DNA of 64,000 nt from Chaunax sp. Z400 (lineage: Eukaryota; Chordata; Actinopteri; Lophiiformes; Chaunacidae): assembly GCA_037577475.1 (NCBI GenBank), contig CM075184.1, forward strand, positions 11,551,594 to 11,615,593, written 5' to 3'. The notes below the pieces were generated by a model that saw only the letters and a program-made list of their open reading frames with translations, did not search any database and was not told where the DNA came from. Below are positions 45,401-57,764 of this stretch, one piece after another. The position numbers were made by a program, and so were the translations under genes. Numbering within the stretch: the first letter of the stretch is position 1; the number at the start of each line of letters is the position of its first letter.

Positions 45401-45929
45401 TGGGAAAAGATTCTTTGGTGAATCTGAAAAAATCACTGACATCACAGAAAATGACAAGGAATTCAATGTAGCTGTGAATGTAAAAAGGACATTTTAATTG
45501 TGATGGAGTAGTATGTGCAGTAACTTAAAATGGTTTATACTCAAGTAAAATACAAGTACGTCACAATTGTACTTAAGTAAAGCACTTGAATACATGTTCA
45601 CTGGAAGGAAGTGTCAACAAAGATCATATAGATTGATACACTGATGTTCCAAGAACTTTATTTGATACTTAGGTTTTTATTACATCCGCAGAGACTTTGC
45701 TGTGGCCTGTTTTTGTCTCTGCACTGATTTACATGTTGGCATGGTTTTTTCACAGATTTTTTTTTTCACTTAAAAAAATTCCAAAAGAAAATATAGCATC
45801 TAACTGGGTGTACTTCTGCAGCAGTATGCATCAATAAAACAAACACACTATTTAACATGTCAGATTAATATCCATTCCAGGAGGCCTGTTTCGATCATTT
45901 TTAATCAACAGATCACTGATAGCAGTGTC

Positions 45930-46300
45930 TTAGAGGGGGATTAACACGATTTCACCCTCCTGTCTGTGCACAATAAAGCTTTAATCTGGGCTCTGACTGG
46001 GAGGCTGCGCTGCCAGGCCGGGCCAATGAGGTGCCTTGGTGTCTGTAGCATATCCCCGCCCATGGGTGTCTCCTGTGGTGCTGGTGGTGGTGGTGCGATC
46101 GGGCCTTGCAACAGACACAGTGACAGACGCACCCCTGGGATTCCACCTGTCAGCTGCACACACACTAATCGACAGGCCTCGTATAAGATGAACTCTCCGT
46201 CACCTCCCTGTCAAACCATCATCTTCACGTTCAGCTGACGGATTCCCTCTGCCCACCCCCCACCTTCATCTTATCCATCCCAAACTCCGCCCATCTTCCA
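45930..46300. promoter_or_regulatory. Candidate conserved non-coding block
   Basis: Repeat-free and GC-rich relative to flanks. Contains GCACAATAAAGCTTTAATCT, 'aggccgggccaatgaggtgcc' (CCAAT box) and CACACTAATCGACAGG. Overlapping short frames do not look coding. Inference only. Confidence 0.25.
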
Positions 46301-47040
46301 GCTCTCATAAAACACCCCAGCACCAGCCCATCAGCCCATCTCTCATGCAGAAAAAAGGCTGGTTTTTGCTTTAAGGGAAATCTGAAATTTTCTGTGCAGC
46401 TTCTTACTACTAGTAAAAAAAATCCTCCACCTCCCCTCCCCCCTCCACCTCCTTGCCTTTCAGCTCTAATGTGACAGAGGTCGGTTTTAATGTTCTCTGA
46501 TAATTGGGTAGGAGAGGGAGAGACTGCTTGGGAGGAGGAGGAGGAGGAGGAAGGGTCATGGTCAGGTTTCTCATGGAGGTTACTCTGCATCTGTCTCTTA
46601 GCAACGGCAGACCGCTCTTTGTACAGTCCTTTAGTTGATTGGTGTGTTTTTTTTTCCACTCTTGGTTGCTAAAATGTTTTGGGAGGGGGCTCCACAGCAG
46701 ACAGGCGTCCTCCCACAGTCTTTTAAGAATTTGTTCCCATGAGCATCAGATGAGCACGATGAGGCGTGGCACTCACTGTGGCTGAGCCTCTCTGCAGGAT
46801 AAATGTTCATTATCCACAAAATGACAGTAAAAAAATCAAGCGAAGCACAAACTGAATCCTGTCAGATCAGCAGCCTTTTAAAGATCTTTAGGTCTTTAGG
46901 TTTTTAAGTTTAGTTAAATGACATTTAGTCAAGTGACGGTAAGAGTTTGGTGGTTTGAGGCTGCAGCTCATCATGCCTGAGCATCTCACCACTATCATGT
47001 CCCACTTCTCTTAAAGCAGTGTAAGGGAAAGGGCAGCCCG

Positions 47041-47053
47041 GGGTCAAAGGTCA
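47041..47053 (+). promoter_or_regulatory. DR1-type element (GGGTCA A AGGTCA)
   Basis: One substitution from the perfect DR1, and a known good HNF4/COUP-TF/PPAR-RXR variant. Lies about 4 kb beyond the nr2f2 3' end. Confidence 0.4.
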
Positions 47054-47095
47054 CTGGATGGAGCCAGACGAAACTCTTCATTCACAGTATAAGAC

Positions 47096-47096
<1 letters not shown>

Positions 47097-47155
<59 letters not shown>
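47097..47155. repeat. (GATA)n microsatellite
   Basis: About 14 tandem GATA units grading into GAAA units. Not a CRISPR array: no spacers. Confidence 0.97.
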
Positions 47156-49152
47156 AAGAAAGATAGAAAGATCACGTTTTTTTGTCTGTTGAGGTTTTGT
47201 GTTAACTGTGTCCAAGATTTGTTGCTTTTAAAGGTTTTCTGAACAAAATGTCAAACTGGTTCTCAGATGTTTTGCCTGCAGGTCTGGCTTTCAGACAGAT
47301 GGAGCTTCATGTCAGGAATGAGAGTGCTTTTTATTCTCCTGAGTGTACAATAACATCACATTCAAATCAACAAATTAATTTGCTCAGGGACGTCAGAGCA
47401 ACTGCACTTTTATTGATTTATACAATATTTAATGTGGTCCTATGTGTAGAGTCTGGTAGTAAAAAGCCCTCAGCAGAATATGACTGGATGTGTTTTTGAG
47501 ATAAGATTCTGCTCTGATTAAAGGCATTAAGTTACTGTTCACTATCACTGCACACAACTATTCACTGAATAGAATAAAATTCACAACTCTGGTGCTTTTG
47601 AACATTTCTATTCATCACGATAAAAGCAAAAAATAGCATAACTACCTAAATAAGTCAGTAGATAGATAGAGAGATGGTTAAATGAATGAATGAAAGAATG
47701 GACAAATAAATAAATGATTAATTGATTAATTAATTAATTTTCATCCCATGAAACTCACTCTGGGTGAATATAATAATTATCTTGTTTTTTTTCCTTTTTG
47801 TTTACTCATTTATTGTTTTCCCAATCTACTAATGCTGTTTTTTATTATTAATTAATCCCAGCTTTATTGTTAACAGACAGCGATGATATATCTAACCTGC
47901 TGACTTATGTTTTAATTTAAATTGAAAGTGTTTAACTGAGAATTTTTTTTTCATTTAGACTTCCTTTTAACAATAGAAACTTGAGACAGACATGTTAAAA
48001 ATCTAGAAAAACTAATTAGTGACAAAAGAAACATGAGATTAAAAACGAAAACAATAAGAACATTTTAAATGTTGGCTTTTAACAGTGTCAGAGGAGCTGA
48101 GGAAGCGCGTAGGAGGAACGAAAACGTGTTATAGAAGATAAGCTGGAGGTTTGTTTCTTCTGAAAAAGGAGTAACTGCATCAATCGTAAAACTCTAATCA
48201 CTATATAAATGTATAAAAAATCTCTTAATGATAAAACATTATTAAACATCAAGTATAAAATACTTTCAGCCACAACTATTACCACAGTAGTCCTGTTTAT
48301 TTAGGAGCGGCACTTATTTGTTCGACTATATGTTGGTTTCCTGTTAGATTATTTCCAGACAAGAACCTACAGAGAGACATTCAACTCAACTATAAGCTAT
48401 TAAAAAAACAGATAAAAATAAAAACGGACAATGTTTTCATTATTTATTCGTTGATTTTTAAGAAAAGTGGCAACAACAAACTATTTAGGATGTTTACGCT
48501 CTAAACGAAGCGCTGTAAGAGCTTTGAGTGAAGAAAAACGTGATAAAACTTATTTTGATTTTTGTAAGACAAGCTTAAAACTGAGTTGCTCTCTATTGGC
48601 CCGATTTACTTCACACCAATAGGTCTAATGTTCCTAAACGTGTCTTATCTGAATGTCAATTAGATTTCTGTAGGTTAGTAACTATTTTCATAACTGTTCA
48701 ATTATTTCTAAACATTTAAAAAATAAAAATAAAAACAGTCAACATGCTCCTGTTGAAACTAGATTTTTCGGCTGATTGAGCTACCAGAGGGAAAAGTACT
48801 GGCTTGATGTGTGTCACTGAAACGGCTTCAAAACCACACACCAGTAACCTGACTAAATAGCCTGTTTCTTGTATGAACAGTCATACTTACAGGCTATCTA
48901 ACCGACTTTAATTGACAACTCTATTATACAAGCTAAACCCTGTAAAAAAAAAAAAAATTAAGGCCTATTAATGGAAATAACTATATCCTACACATTTGAC
49001 GTCCTATTTTTCTTTTAAACCTTAAATAGTCTGATAACTATTAAAATAATTTCAATTGTTAAAAGTAATTTTCAGTCTAAGCTTATTTGTTTTGAGCACA
49101 TTTCACCGTTTTCATCTATAGGCCTACAAAAAACAGGTTAAAATAAATTTCA

Positions 49153-49505
49153 TTCATTCATTTTCTGTAACCTCTTATCCTGTGTAGGGTCGCGGGGGCG
49201 CTGGAGCCTATCCCAGCTGACTTTGGGTGAGAGGCGGGTTACAGCCTGGACAAGTCACCAGTTCATCACAGGGGCACATAGAAAGACAAACTACCATTCA
49301 CACTCACATTCACAATTTAGAGTAATCAATTCACCTCCACTGCATGTTTGTGGTGGTGGGTGGAAGCTGGTAGAACCCGGAGGGAACCCACGCAGACACG
49401 GGGAGAACATGCAAACTCCACACAGGAAAGTCCCAGGTCCTCAGGTGGATTTGAAACCAGGACTTTGTTGCTGTGAAGTAACAGCGCTACTCACTACGCC
49501 GCTTA
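49153..49505 (+). repeat. Interspersed repeat family B, copy 2
   Basis: Same order as the copy at 43525: TTCATTCATTTTCTGTAACC, GTCGCGGGGGCGCTGGAGCC, 'acaatttagagtaatcaattcacc', GGGAGAACATGCAAACTCCA, ending TAACAGCGCTACTCACTACG. Translated frames through both copies are similar because of the shared repeat, not shared genes. Confidence 0.85.
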
Positions 49506-49716
49506 AAATAAATGTGTTTAATACATTTTTACTTTGCTGTATTCAACCACCAAAAGGTTGATTTGTATCGCAAACCAGCTCAATTTCATCACCACACAAG
49601 AAACATCTGAATTAACAGATTGAAATTATTTTATTTCATAAATACTATTTGCTATTAGATTAATTATATTATTTATAAATCTAATATCATCTTCATTGAG
49701 TCATCAGGTTGAATAA

Positions 49717-49738
49717 TATATATATATATATATATATT
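49717..49738. repeat. (TA)n microsatellite
   Basis: About eleven TA units in an AT-rich setting. Confidence 0.95.
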
Positions 49739-50894
49739 AATATGTTGGCTACAATTTCTACATTATCTAAAAAGAGATCTGATTGGCTGCACACTTTCAT
49801 TCCTGAACGCTGATTGGCTACTTCTAAGCCCGCGCTGTATACCTGATCCAGCTTCAATTCCCCACAAAGAGGCAAACACTCCTTGCTTTCTTGTTTATGA
49901 CTCGGACCGCGCTGAGAAAAATAACCTAAAAAAGCGAACGGAAATCATTTGAGCAGCAGTTCTGGTTCTTCTCCTTCTTAAAGCTCAGTCTCAGCCGGAG
50001 GTGCACAGATTTTCGTCCTCCACTGCACCATACAAGGAGCCTCCTCCTTGGTATTTTCTTTACTGGAGATGTACGTGTGTGGGAAAATGCTCCATTGTTT
50101 TACGTTGGCCCTTTGGCCCAGAACACCCAGGGGCCGTCGAGCGCCCAGCTTCACCCTCCTCAGGGTAAACTGTTGTGACAGAGCACTCAGAGGCCCCTCA
50201 TTAGCTCTCTGTCCACTAAGAAGCAAAGAAGCTGTTTTAATCCTCTCTGTCATCCTCAATCTGGCAACATGGACACGATTATAACTCCAGTTTCATTCTG
50301 CTCGTTGGTTTTATGGAGTTTAACCACCTTCATGAATGAATATAACATGTTCGTTAAACAGTAGGCTATATTAAATATTGGTTTAACTGGTTTGACGAAA
50401 ATAGATTTACCAAAATTTACAGCACCATCTGTGTTAATCTGGTCTACTCATTATAGGAACATGTTAATTGTTTGGTTTTTTATACATTTTAAATAGTGAT
50501 TAATGAGCAAAGAATCATTTTGCTCTGATAAATGTTACACAGATGTCTCACTGCAAACCTGCATTTGTGCTAAAATCAGGTTGAACAGTGTGTGTGCTGT
50601 CTGTTGTGCATTTGTTAGCATTTGTGTCTGTTGTTTACATGAACAAACCCAGTGTCACATGATTGCAAAAAAAATGCTCCTGCTTCAGGTCAAAAAATAA
50701 GACAACTAAATAAATCGTGACATACTCACAAGGCCTGTCAATGGAGAGCAATTAGTTTGATTAAAAAGTCTGATTAGTGACAAAAGGCTCCAGACACTCC
50801 TGCTCACTTTCACTATGCCACTCATGCTCCTTCATACACTCAGATAATCACATGTTTTTTTTAAGGGGGGCAGTCATAAACAACATGGAATGGC

Positions 50895-52500
50895 AAAATA
50901 AGCCAAGTACACTTTATTTATAAATCTTGAGTTATAATTTAATATGGTACCAATATGTTAACCAATATGCTTTCACAGTACATCAGAGTGGTTGTCAAAA
51001 AGAAGTAAACAACAATACACACACACACATGCACACACACTTTCAGTTGAGCGATACCCTGTAGTGGTCTACTGTGCCATCAAGCAGCATGGGCTCATAA
51101 ATGCATGAATTATAATGGAACAGATTTATAGACTCGACCCATGACGTTGTGTACAGTTTGTTTACCCCATGAAGAAACAGTAAACATCAGGCCCAGCGCT
51201 CCTTAAATCTCTCTGAGACAGTGTCAAAGACGTCATTCACCAATCAGAAGTGGTTGGTAATGCATTGATCATTCATTCGGAAATCTCATTACTTTTCTGT
51301 GTAACAAGTTACCAGTCAGAAGGAAACGGCTTGACTTAAACTGCTCTCCATATAAGAAATATTAGATTAATGTATGTATATTATATTTATATGTCTATTC
51401 TGCCTTTATCAGTTTGTGACACAATTATCTGTGACATCATCTCTGTTTAGATGAGAAATAACAGAACATTAATTCTCTGAGTGGCAAAATTCACTAATTT
51501 GATAGGAAATAAACATGATGTTCACGAGCTTCTTTAGAAGACAAAAAAGAGGAGAAAAAAAGCAAGAGGAAATAATTATATCTGCCTGGAAATATTACCT
51601 TAAACATTTAAGGAAAATGTTTGTGTAACAAAGTAACAATATTACCTATGAAAAGAGGAATGCATTACTCAGCACCCTGATCACGAGAAGTGCATTTTCC
51701 AAAGTTCTGGACAACTTCTTTCTGCTCTGTTTCTTCTCATTCTTTGTACGTAGACAATGCAAATAAAATAAGGATCCACAGTAACTAAATCAGAGCATTA
51801 ATCTCTCAATACTGTCTGTACAAATTTGAGCAAATAGGTTTAAGTCAGATGATGTTAAGATTTAAACAACTGTATTAAAACTTTCTGAAATGTTCTTTTA
51901 GTCCAAAGTGCCATGTCTGGAAGGTATGAAACAAAAACAACAAAAAACAAAAAACGGATCAACACAAGACAATCCCTGCAGTTTTCTCACTGTCTGGGGC
52001 AAAAGTACGTAAAACATTTAAAAAAAGGAGCCGAAACATAATTTACAAGCACGATAAATATACACACAGGGTCCAATAAATATTGTTTGTTATCCCATAA
52101 ACCATAGACTGTGAGTGGTCACCACACTGCAAAAAATGTCCACTATAACCAAGTCATTTCCTTTAATTAAATATTGTTTCTCTTAAAAAACGAATTCTGC
52201 CAGTAGTGTTAAATGTTTTAATGCTGACAAAATAATTCATTTCTGCGATCTTTTGAGACAAACAGGGAAACAATACAAAATAAAGCAAAAGTCCCTTCTG
52301 GTATTGAGACAATAGTGGTTGATGCAAGGAAAAAATATGAATGAGGATTTTTTTTTTTTACCTTGGAATGTAAGAGCCTCATTCCACTGGCAGTTTTTTC
52401 CCTTGTTTGAAACAATAATGATTTTACACCACATTGAAATGACTGGACTTGAGGTGTGGGAATCTTCCTGACCTTAGTTGCACCTCTGTAGCTTCTTCCT
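50895..52500 (-). other. nr2f2: nr2f2 3' UTR (predicted)
   Basis: Lies between the stop codon and the first AATAAA on the minus strand. A/T-rich, with an (AC)n tract at 51013-51040 (TG on the mRNA strand). No gene on either strand is supported. Confidence 0.5.
50913..50918 (-). terminator. nr2f2: Putative nr2f2 poly(A) signal AATAAA
   Basis: The minus strand reads TTATAAATAAAGTGTAC, the first AATAAA downstream of the nr2f2 stop at 52501. It would give a 3' UTR of about 1.6 kb. Confidence 0.5.
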
Positions 52501-52775
52501 CTATTGAATTGGCATGTAGGGCCAGTTGAAGCTGCTTCCAGACAGCAGCATGTCCCTTATCAGAGTTTCTATGGGGGTTTTCCCCACCAGACGGACGAAG
52601 AAAAGCTGCTCTATGACCGAAGACGAGACGGTGCGGAGGGAAGGCAGGCGGAGCAGCAGCTTCCCAAACCTGTTGGGCTGGTTTGGATACTGGCTCCTCA
52701 CATACTCCTCCAAAGCACACTGGGATTTCTCCTGCAGACCCTCCACATGGGCAACGTCCGACAGACCACAAGCAT
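52501..52775 (-). CDS. nr2f2: nr2f2 exon 3 (C-terminal ligand-binding domain)
   Basis: Acceptor CTGCCTGTAG ends at 52776. Reads DACGLSDVAHVEGLQEKSQC, then YPNQPNRFGKLLLRLPSLRT and the helix 12 region LIRDMLLSGSSFNW, with TAG at 52503-52501. The activation helix is intact. Confidence 0.97.
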
Positions 52776-55700
52776 CTACAGGCAGAGAGAACAACAGCCA
52801 GACAAAAAGCAGACAGGAGAGGAAGCGGTCAAGACCAGTCGATCAAGGTAGGGAAAGAAATGCCAGCAAAATGAGGAATAGTTTCATGATGGAGGTATTT
52901 CACTATGTTAGCACATAACAGCTCACAGCAGCAAGGGAGACAGTACAAATCAGGAGTGTTGTATGTGAACTATACTGTATGATCATCACAAAAAAAACAA
53001 CAGTTTTTATAATGAAAGTTGTTGTTTTCCACTTCTTTACTGCATCACTGATTCATTGAAGAGGCTGGATTGCTGACTAGTTAAACAGTTCATTATCTTT
53101 TAACAACCTAATCAAGGTAAGGTAAAGCATGAACACACAAAAATCCATGTGAGGATTATTTAACAATAAATGAACCAGTCAGGGAGACATGGTCAGGTGA
53201 TAAGACAAGTCCAAAGCTGTCAAAATATGTAAATATGTTCATTTACAGTCATGATGGGTGCTTAGTGAAAACATGACACCATATAGCACCATATAGCTCT
53301 TGTGTCATATTAATGTCTCATCAGTCTCATGATGGAGCTTCTCATTACAATCTAAAATAATATGCTCAGAATGAGAAATACTGAAACTAACCCTTAATGT
53401 ATAATAAAGCACATGTGTGTACTGCTTTACAAAGACATGACACTGTTTGTGCAGTATTTCTAAAAACAGCAGAGCCCTCTGTTTGCACTGTACCGCTGCA
53501 GGCCGGATGGCAGCAGGGGTTAAAGAACAGTTTCTGTGTCCCAGTTTAAAGCCACGTGTTCAGATGTACTCATGAGGACTAAAATAGCCCTACAGGAGAT
53601 CTTTTCTTTATTTTTTACTCTGCTTCTATTCATGTTTTTGGGTCTGTTCACAATCCAGACATCAAAACATCACCCCGAATCATGCTAAAAGGCTATGAGA
53701 TAGTGAGTGTGCATTTTGTATGGTGAACCAAGAGTTTCACTTATTTTAACATCTTTTTTTTTGTTATACGTCAACTTTAAAGGTGTAGCAACTAACGATA
53801 AATACAATATTTATTTATTTCACTTATTTTCTATTTATTTTAATTAATAATTTAAAAATGAAATACAAGCCTCCTGATTGACTTTGCTTAATTTAACAGC
53901 TTTATATTTTGGGTTTAAAATCAATAATAATAAAAGGTGATCAATAAGATAAAATAGTCTGTTTTAATTTTTGCTAGTGTGTGATTCATACAAAGTGTTT
54001 TATATTTTAGGGGCTACAGGGATTTCATGCTGTTTGTAAACCCACAAAACTCTGATTAAATTTATAATACTGATAAACATGTTCATTTAGAGACTGACAA
54101 ACTTTTCACATCCTTGTTAATAATTACTTAAGTTGAAATAATTTTCAAAAGGAAACTTTGTTTTCTGTCTTTTTGTTTTGCTTCATCGTGACTGCGGACG
54201 TATGAGATCTGACTAAATAGATATTTTTTTTAGGAAAAAATAAATAAAATGAACGTTTTGCAGCTGTTTCTTGTTTCTTTTTCTTCTTGTGAATATTTGC
54301 ACTGCTTAACGGAACATATCCCTAAACGATTTATTTTAACAGAGAAGGTGTTGGTGCGGATTTTTTAAAATTTATATTTAAGTAGTAAAAACGCAGGATA
54401 GGCTATTAAACAATTCTCACTCGTGGTTTTCCAAGAAAGCGACAATTTTCTGTGAAAATAGGCTGTATGTGGAGATTTAGGCAGATAATTATTTCCCACT
54501 ACACCAATGCTACGCTTATTCGGTTTATATTTAGGCCTACCTGGTGGTGGTCTCACCTATAAGGCGGTCTTTAAGGAAACTTGGTCTTACAGGTTTTTTT
54601 AAATCTAAATAAAAACAGTTACTTCTTCATTTGTTTTCCACTGCAGTCGACTTATGACGTCTTTTTTAAACAGATTCTTATTTTGTTTACAATAAATACA
54701 ACTAAGCCCAGATTTCCGCCAGCCCTCTGTGTTTACCTGTGGAGAACAACACGATGGCCTTGATGCAGCTGTACTCTGCTGAATCCACGTGCAGCACCTT
54801 GAGCTTCTCCACCTGCTCCTGAAAGACCCGGATGTGGTCCATGAAGGCCACCACCCGGTCCGCGGACATCGGGGAGGCGTGGAGACCGGCGGCGGCTAGC
54901 AACGGGGCGACGTGGACTGGCATGGAGCACTGGGCTGCGTTCAGGACGAACAGTTCGCTCCAGGTGAGGCGGAGCAGGGCCACCTGGTCCGTTACCTGCA
55001 AGTCCGGGAAGAAAGGGATGTTGCGGGCCCACTCCACGGCGCTGAAGAGCATCCGGGCTGCCAGCTCACAGATGTTCTCTATGCCCATGATGTTGTTGCT
55101 CTGCAGGCACTGAGAGCCGAACCTGGAGGTTGGGTAGGGCTCGGCCCGCAGCAGAAGAGAGATGTATCCAGATAGGTAGGAATGGCACTGGAGGGGGTCT
55201 CCGTTTGTCAGAGCAAACTGGCCGTGATAGGACTGGGTAGGTAGTCTGCCCCTCTGAACAGCTGCAACACAAAGGAGTAGAAATGTTAACATCAAGCTTA
55301 TAACAAATATTATATTTAAAGAAAAACAGTTGGATACATTTAGAGCAACAGATATATCAAGTAAAAGAGGAGGCCCATAACATGTTAAAAACCCACAGGC
55401 CATTCGTAGTACTCAGCACAGACTACATTTAGGGCTTTAAGCATAAGTTTGCTTTTTGCTATTGTCAAAATATTTCTTGGAAATAGACCTATATTTTGAT
55501 TGAATCCCACCTGATGGTCCTTTCCGTTAGAATACGCCTCAAACACCGATCTCTTAATTCGTAATGATGGGATAGCTCTTCAAATTTAGACAACTCCAGA
55601 AAAGACATGCCACATTATGGGATCTCTTTTCATACGCAACGACCTGCAGATCATAGCTTTTGAAGAAAATTTATTTAATTTAAATTTATATATTAATTTT

Positions 55701-56984
55701 AAAGTTTTAATTTATGGGCAAAACTGTCGTATATTATCAGATACTTCCTGGTGAGTAACTTAGCCTGGCCCACTCTGATATAGCCTATATACCTGTGTTT
55801 TCCCCCTCATTGTCCTCAACTTTATTCCCAGTTAAAATAAAAGTGTTCTTAATACTCTAAAATGTCTCTCAGTTAGTGATGTTGGAAGCAGTTATAAGAG
55901 GCAACAGCGTTGGGCCTCCAGCGCGCCTGATAAATACGAGGAGACACACATTAGAACACATAATTTAGCAGGAAGAAAAAAATCATTAAAACAAATGCTA
56001 CAATTTAAATTAAAAAAGTTCTAATTTAATCTAAAATGTATCAGAATTGCTGTCAAACTTGAGCACGTGACATTTAAAGAAGCTCCAGGCTGTTAGGGCC
56101 ACACAATGGACACGTAGTACGGACATAAAGCAACACAATAGGCTACTAAACATGCTACAAGATGCTAGCTGGAACACACTAATCTGTAATATCAAAGGCT
56201 GGACAATCATGACGCCAGTATAGTGGAATATGAATAGAATATGAGTAGGCGGAGGAAACATATCTCACGTTATAGCACGGACTAGACAAAGGAGACATAA
56301 ATGGTCGTGTCCAAAAATAAATGAGATTTAATGTAGCATGAATAATATTTATAGTTTATAGGACATACATGTGTGTTCAAATAGGCCTGGATAAATATAG
56401 AGCAGTGTGACGCTCAGTGTCATAGACCGCTGATAATATGATGTGATAATACCGATAGCATCAACAGGAGGATGCCAGCCCGTACCTTCCCTTCTCATGC
56501 CGACTTTGAGGCATTTCTTGAGGCGACAGTACTGGCACTGGTTGCGGTGGTGCTGGTCCACGGGACAGTTCCTGTTGGCCCTGCAGGTGTAGGTCAGGTT
56601 CCTCCTGACGCTGCGTTTAAAGAAGCTCTTACATCCCTCACACGTGAACTGTCCGTAGTGCTTCCCGCTGGATTTATCCCCGCACACGATGCACTCGATC
56701 TGCTGGTTCTGGTGTTTGTCCATGGACGAGGAGGAGGAGGAGGAGGAGGAGGAGGTGGTGTTATTGTTGGTGGCGGTGGTCGCGGCGGTGGTGCTGGACG
56801 GATTGGGCGGCGGTACGCCCTGAGCTGCTGCTGCCGCCGCGGGTAAATCCAGAGAGGGCACCGAGTTCATGTGTCCTGTCAGCTCCCTGGGCAGAGACAG
56901 AGGTGCAACCTGGGACACCGAGGAGGAGAGGCTGCCCTGAGTGTCCCCGACGCCCTCGGTGTTTCTCCACGCCACCATAGCCAT
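52501..56984 (-). CDS. nr2f2: nr2f2-type COUP transcription factor (orphan nuclear receptor), complete, three coding exons
   Basis: Exons 56984-56486, 55261-54737 and 52775-52501 (minus strand) join in frame to 432 residues. ATG 56984 is chosen because MAMVAWR matches the family start MAMVV-WR. Residues 1-95 form a low-complexity activation region with an Ala run and ten Ser. Residues 98-163 are the two-zinc-finger DNA-binding domain with P-box CEGCKS. From about 195 to the end is the ligand-binding domain, ending SGSSFNWPYMPIQ. COUP-TFs bind direct repeats of AGGTCA in the nucleus and control vein, heart, eye and gut development (established). ARMLFSAVEWA, TDQVALLRL and CGLSDVAHVE favour NR2F2 over NR2F1. 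About ten residues differ from otherwise near-invariant NR2F2 positions (for example CPVDQ for CPIDQ, RLPTQSY in the hinge), suggesting a teleost duplicate. Confidence 0.95.
52776..54736 (-). other. nr2f2: nr2f2 intron 2
   Basis: 1.96 kb, AT-rich, GT-AG. No repeat or embedded gene recognised. Confidence 0.7.
54737..55261 (-). CDS. nr2f2: nr2f2 exon 2 (hinge and most of the ligand-binding domain)
   Basis: Acceptor TTGTGTTGCAG (ends at 55262) and donor GTAAAC (from 54736). 525 bases beginning AVQRGRLPTQSYHGQFALTN and ending SAEYSCIKAIVLFST. Contains the helix 3-5 signature FFPDLQVTDQVALLRLTW. GC-rich compared with its intron flanks, so antisense frames stay open by chance. Confidence 0.97.
55262..56485 (-). 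other. nr2f2: nr2f2 intron 1
   Basis: 1.22 kb, AT-rich, GT-AG. In mammals alternative NR2F2 first exons occur in this region; I could not identify one here. Confidence 0.7.
56486..56984 (-). CDS. nr2f2: nr2f2 exon 1 (N-terminus and DNA-binding domain)
   Basis: Starts at ATG 56984-56982; the open frame extends five codons upstream but without an ATG. Holds both zinc fingers (IECIVCGDKSSGKHYGQFTC to CQYCRLKKCLKVGMRRE). Ends GAAG with donor GTACGG at 56485, one base into an Ala codon, the exon 1/2 position also used in mammals. A TCC repeat at about 56723-56752 encodes the Ser run. Confidence 0.96.
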
Positions 56985-57482
56985 ATCGACCGTCTCCAAA
57001 ACTTTAGGCGCCCAACTTTCCTCTTTTTACACTAAAATGAACGCACAAGCTGTATCTACATGAATCACACACAGGCTACACAGTCAAGGAAACTGCGACA
57101 TCGTCTGACTACTTACAAGTTACGTCTCACAATACTAACGGAGCTCATGAAATAACGATAATATGATTATAACGCGCGACTTCACAACCTACAGAACGCG
57201 CAGTCACCCTGAAACACGTCGGCGCCGTGGACATCCAAAAACAAAGCGTCATTCAGACCGAGATTCAATATAACATCCAGAGGGGGGGGGAGGCAGAAAA
57301 CGCTGAACCAAAATCCACGAAGATAAGAAGCGTTGTCCCAATAAAATATACAGTCTGATCCTTTCTGTCCTGTGTCTCCAGTTCTAATCAGAACCCTGTG
57401 CGAGCAGATCCTACAGATGGAGTCGCAGGAAGGAGGCTCTCCAGGCGCAGATAACTCACAAGTTGCATTAAAAGACAACGGA

Positions 57483-57514
57483 GGAGGGAGAGAGAGAGAG
57501 AGAGAGAGAAAGAG
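57483..57514. repeat. (AG)n microsatellite in nr2f2 upstream region
   Basis: A run of GA dinucleotides with one AAAG interruption. Confidence 0.95.
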
Positions 57515-57601
57515 AGTGTGATGGATGATGAATTTTATGATGCTTTGCTCCGGGACGGAGGAGGAGAGTGGTGAGTCGAGACGTCATGGTCTGTGACTCG
57601 G

Positions 57602-57609
57602 TGACGTCA
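57602..57609. promoter_or_regulatory. Palindromic CRE TGACGTCA
   Basis: Perfect cAMP-response element, 8 bases from the GC box at 57617 and about 0.6 kb upstream of the nr2f2 ATG. A second core (GACGTCA) lies 22 bases closer. CREB/ATF binding is inference. Confidence 0.5.
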
Positions 57610-57736
57610 TGGCATTGGGCGGGGCTTAAAGCGGCAGTGAGTGGCTCCAGCTGGATTTCTGTTGATACACACTGCTTTGAGTAGTGTGTTCTCACCTCCC
57701 CCTTCCCCTGGTATTTTTTCTGGTTGTCTTTTCTCA

Positions 57737-57764
57737 GTGTGTGTGTGTGTGTGTGTGTGTGTGT
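57737..57764. repeat. (GT)n microsatellite
   Basis: About 14 GT units just beyond the promoter region. Confidence 0.97.

Larger units (their letters stand above)
56985..57640 (-). promoter_or_regulatory. nr2f2: nr2f2 5' UTR and promoter region
   Basis: Upstream of the ATG. Contains two GACGTCA motifs (57580-57586 and a full CRE TGACGTCA at 57602-57609), a GC box GGGCGGGGC at 57617-57625 and a purine repeat at 57483-57514. The transcription start cannot be fixed from sequence. The boundary given is approximate. Confidence 0.5.

Noticed and set aside
46231..46659. 142-codon minus-strand frame
   Set aside because: Low-complexity Ser, Gly and Lys stretches come from GGA and purine-rich DNA; no domain.
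47097..47155. CRISPR-like regular repeat
   Set aside because: Simple GATA microsatellite without spacers, in a vertebrate genome.
49223..49561. 112-codon frame similar to one at 43595-43822
   Set aside because: Both are translations of the same interspersed repeat (family B).
54832..55175. Plus-strand frames of 87-93 codons opposite nr2f2 exon 2
   Set aside because: Shadows of the GC-rich ligand-binding-domain exon; the minus-strand protein is unambiguous.
56472..56846. 124-codon plus-strand frame opposite nr2f2 exon 1
   Set aside because: It is the antisense of the zinc-finger and low-complexity coding sequence; Gly and Val runs mirror the Ser and Ala repeats.
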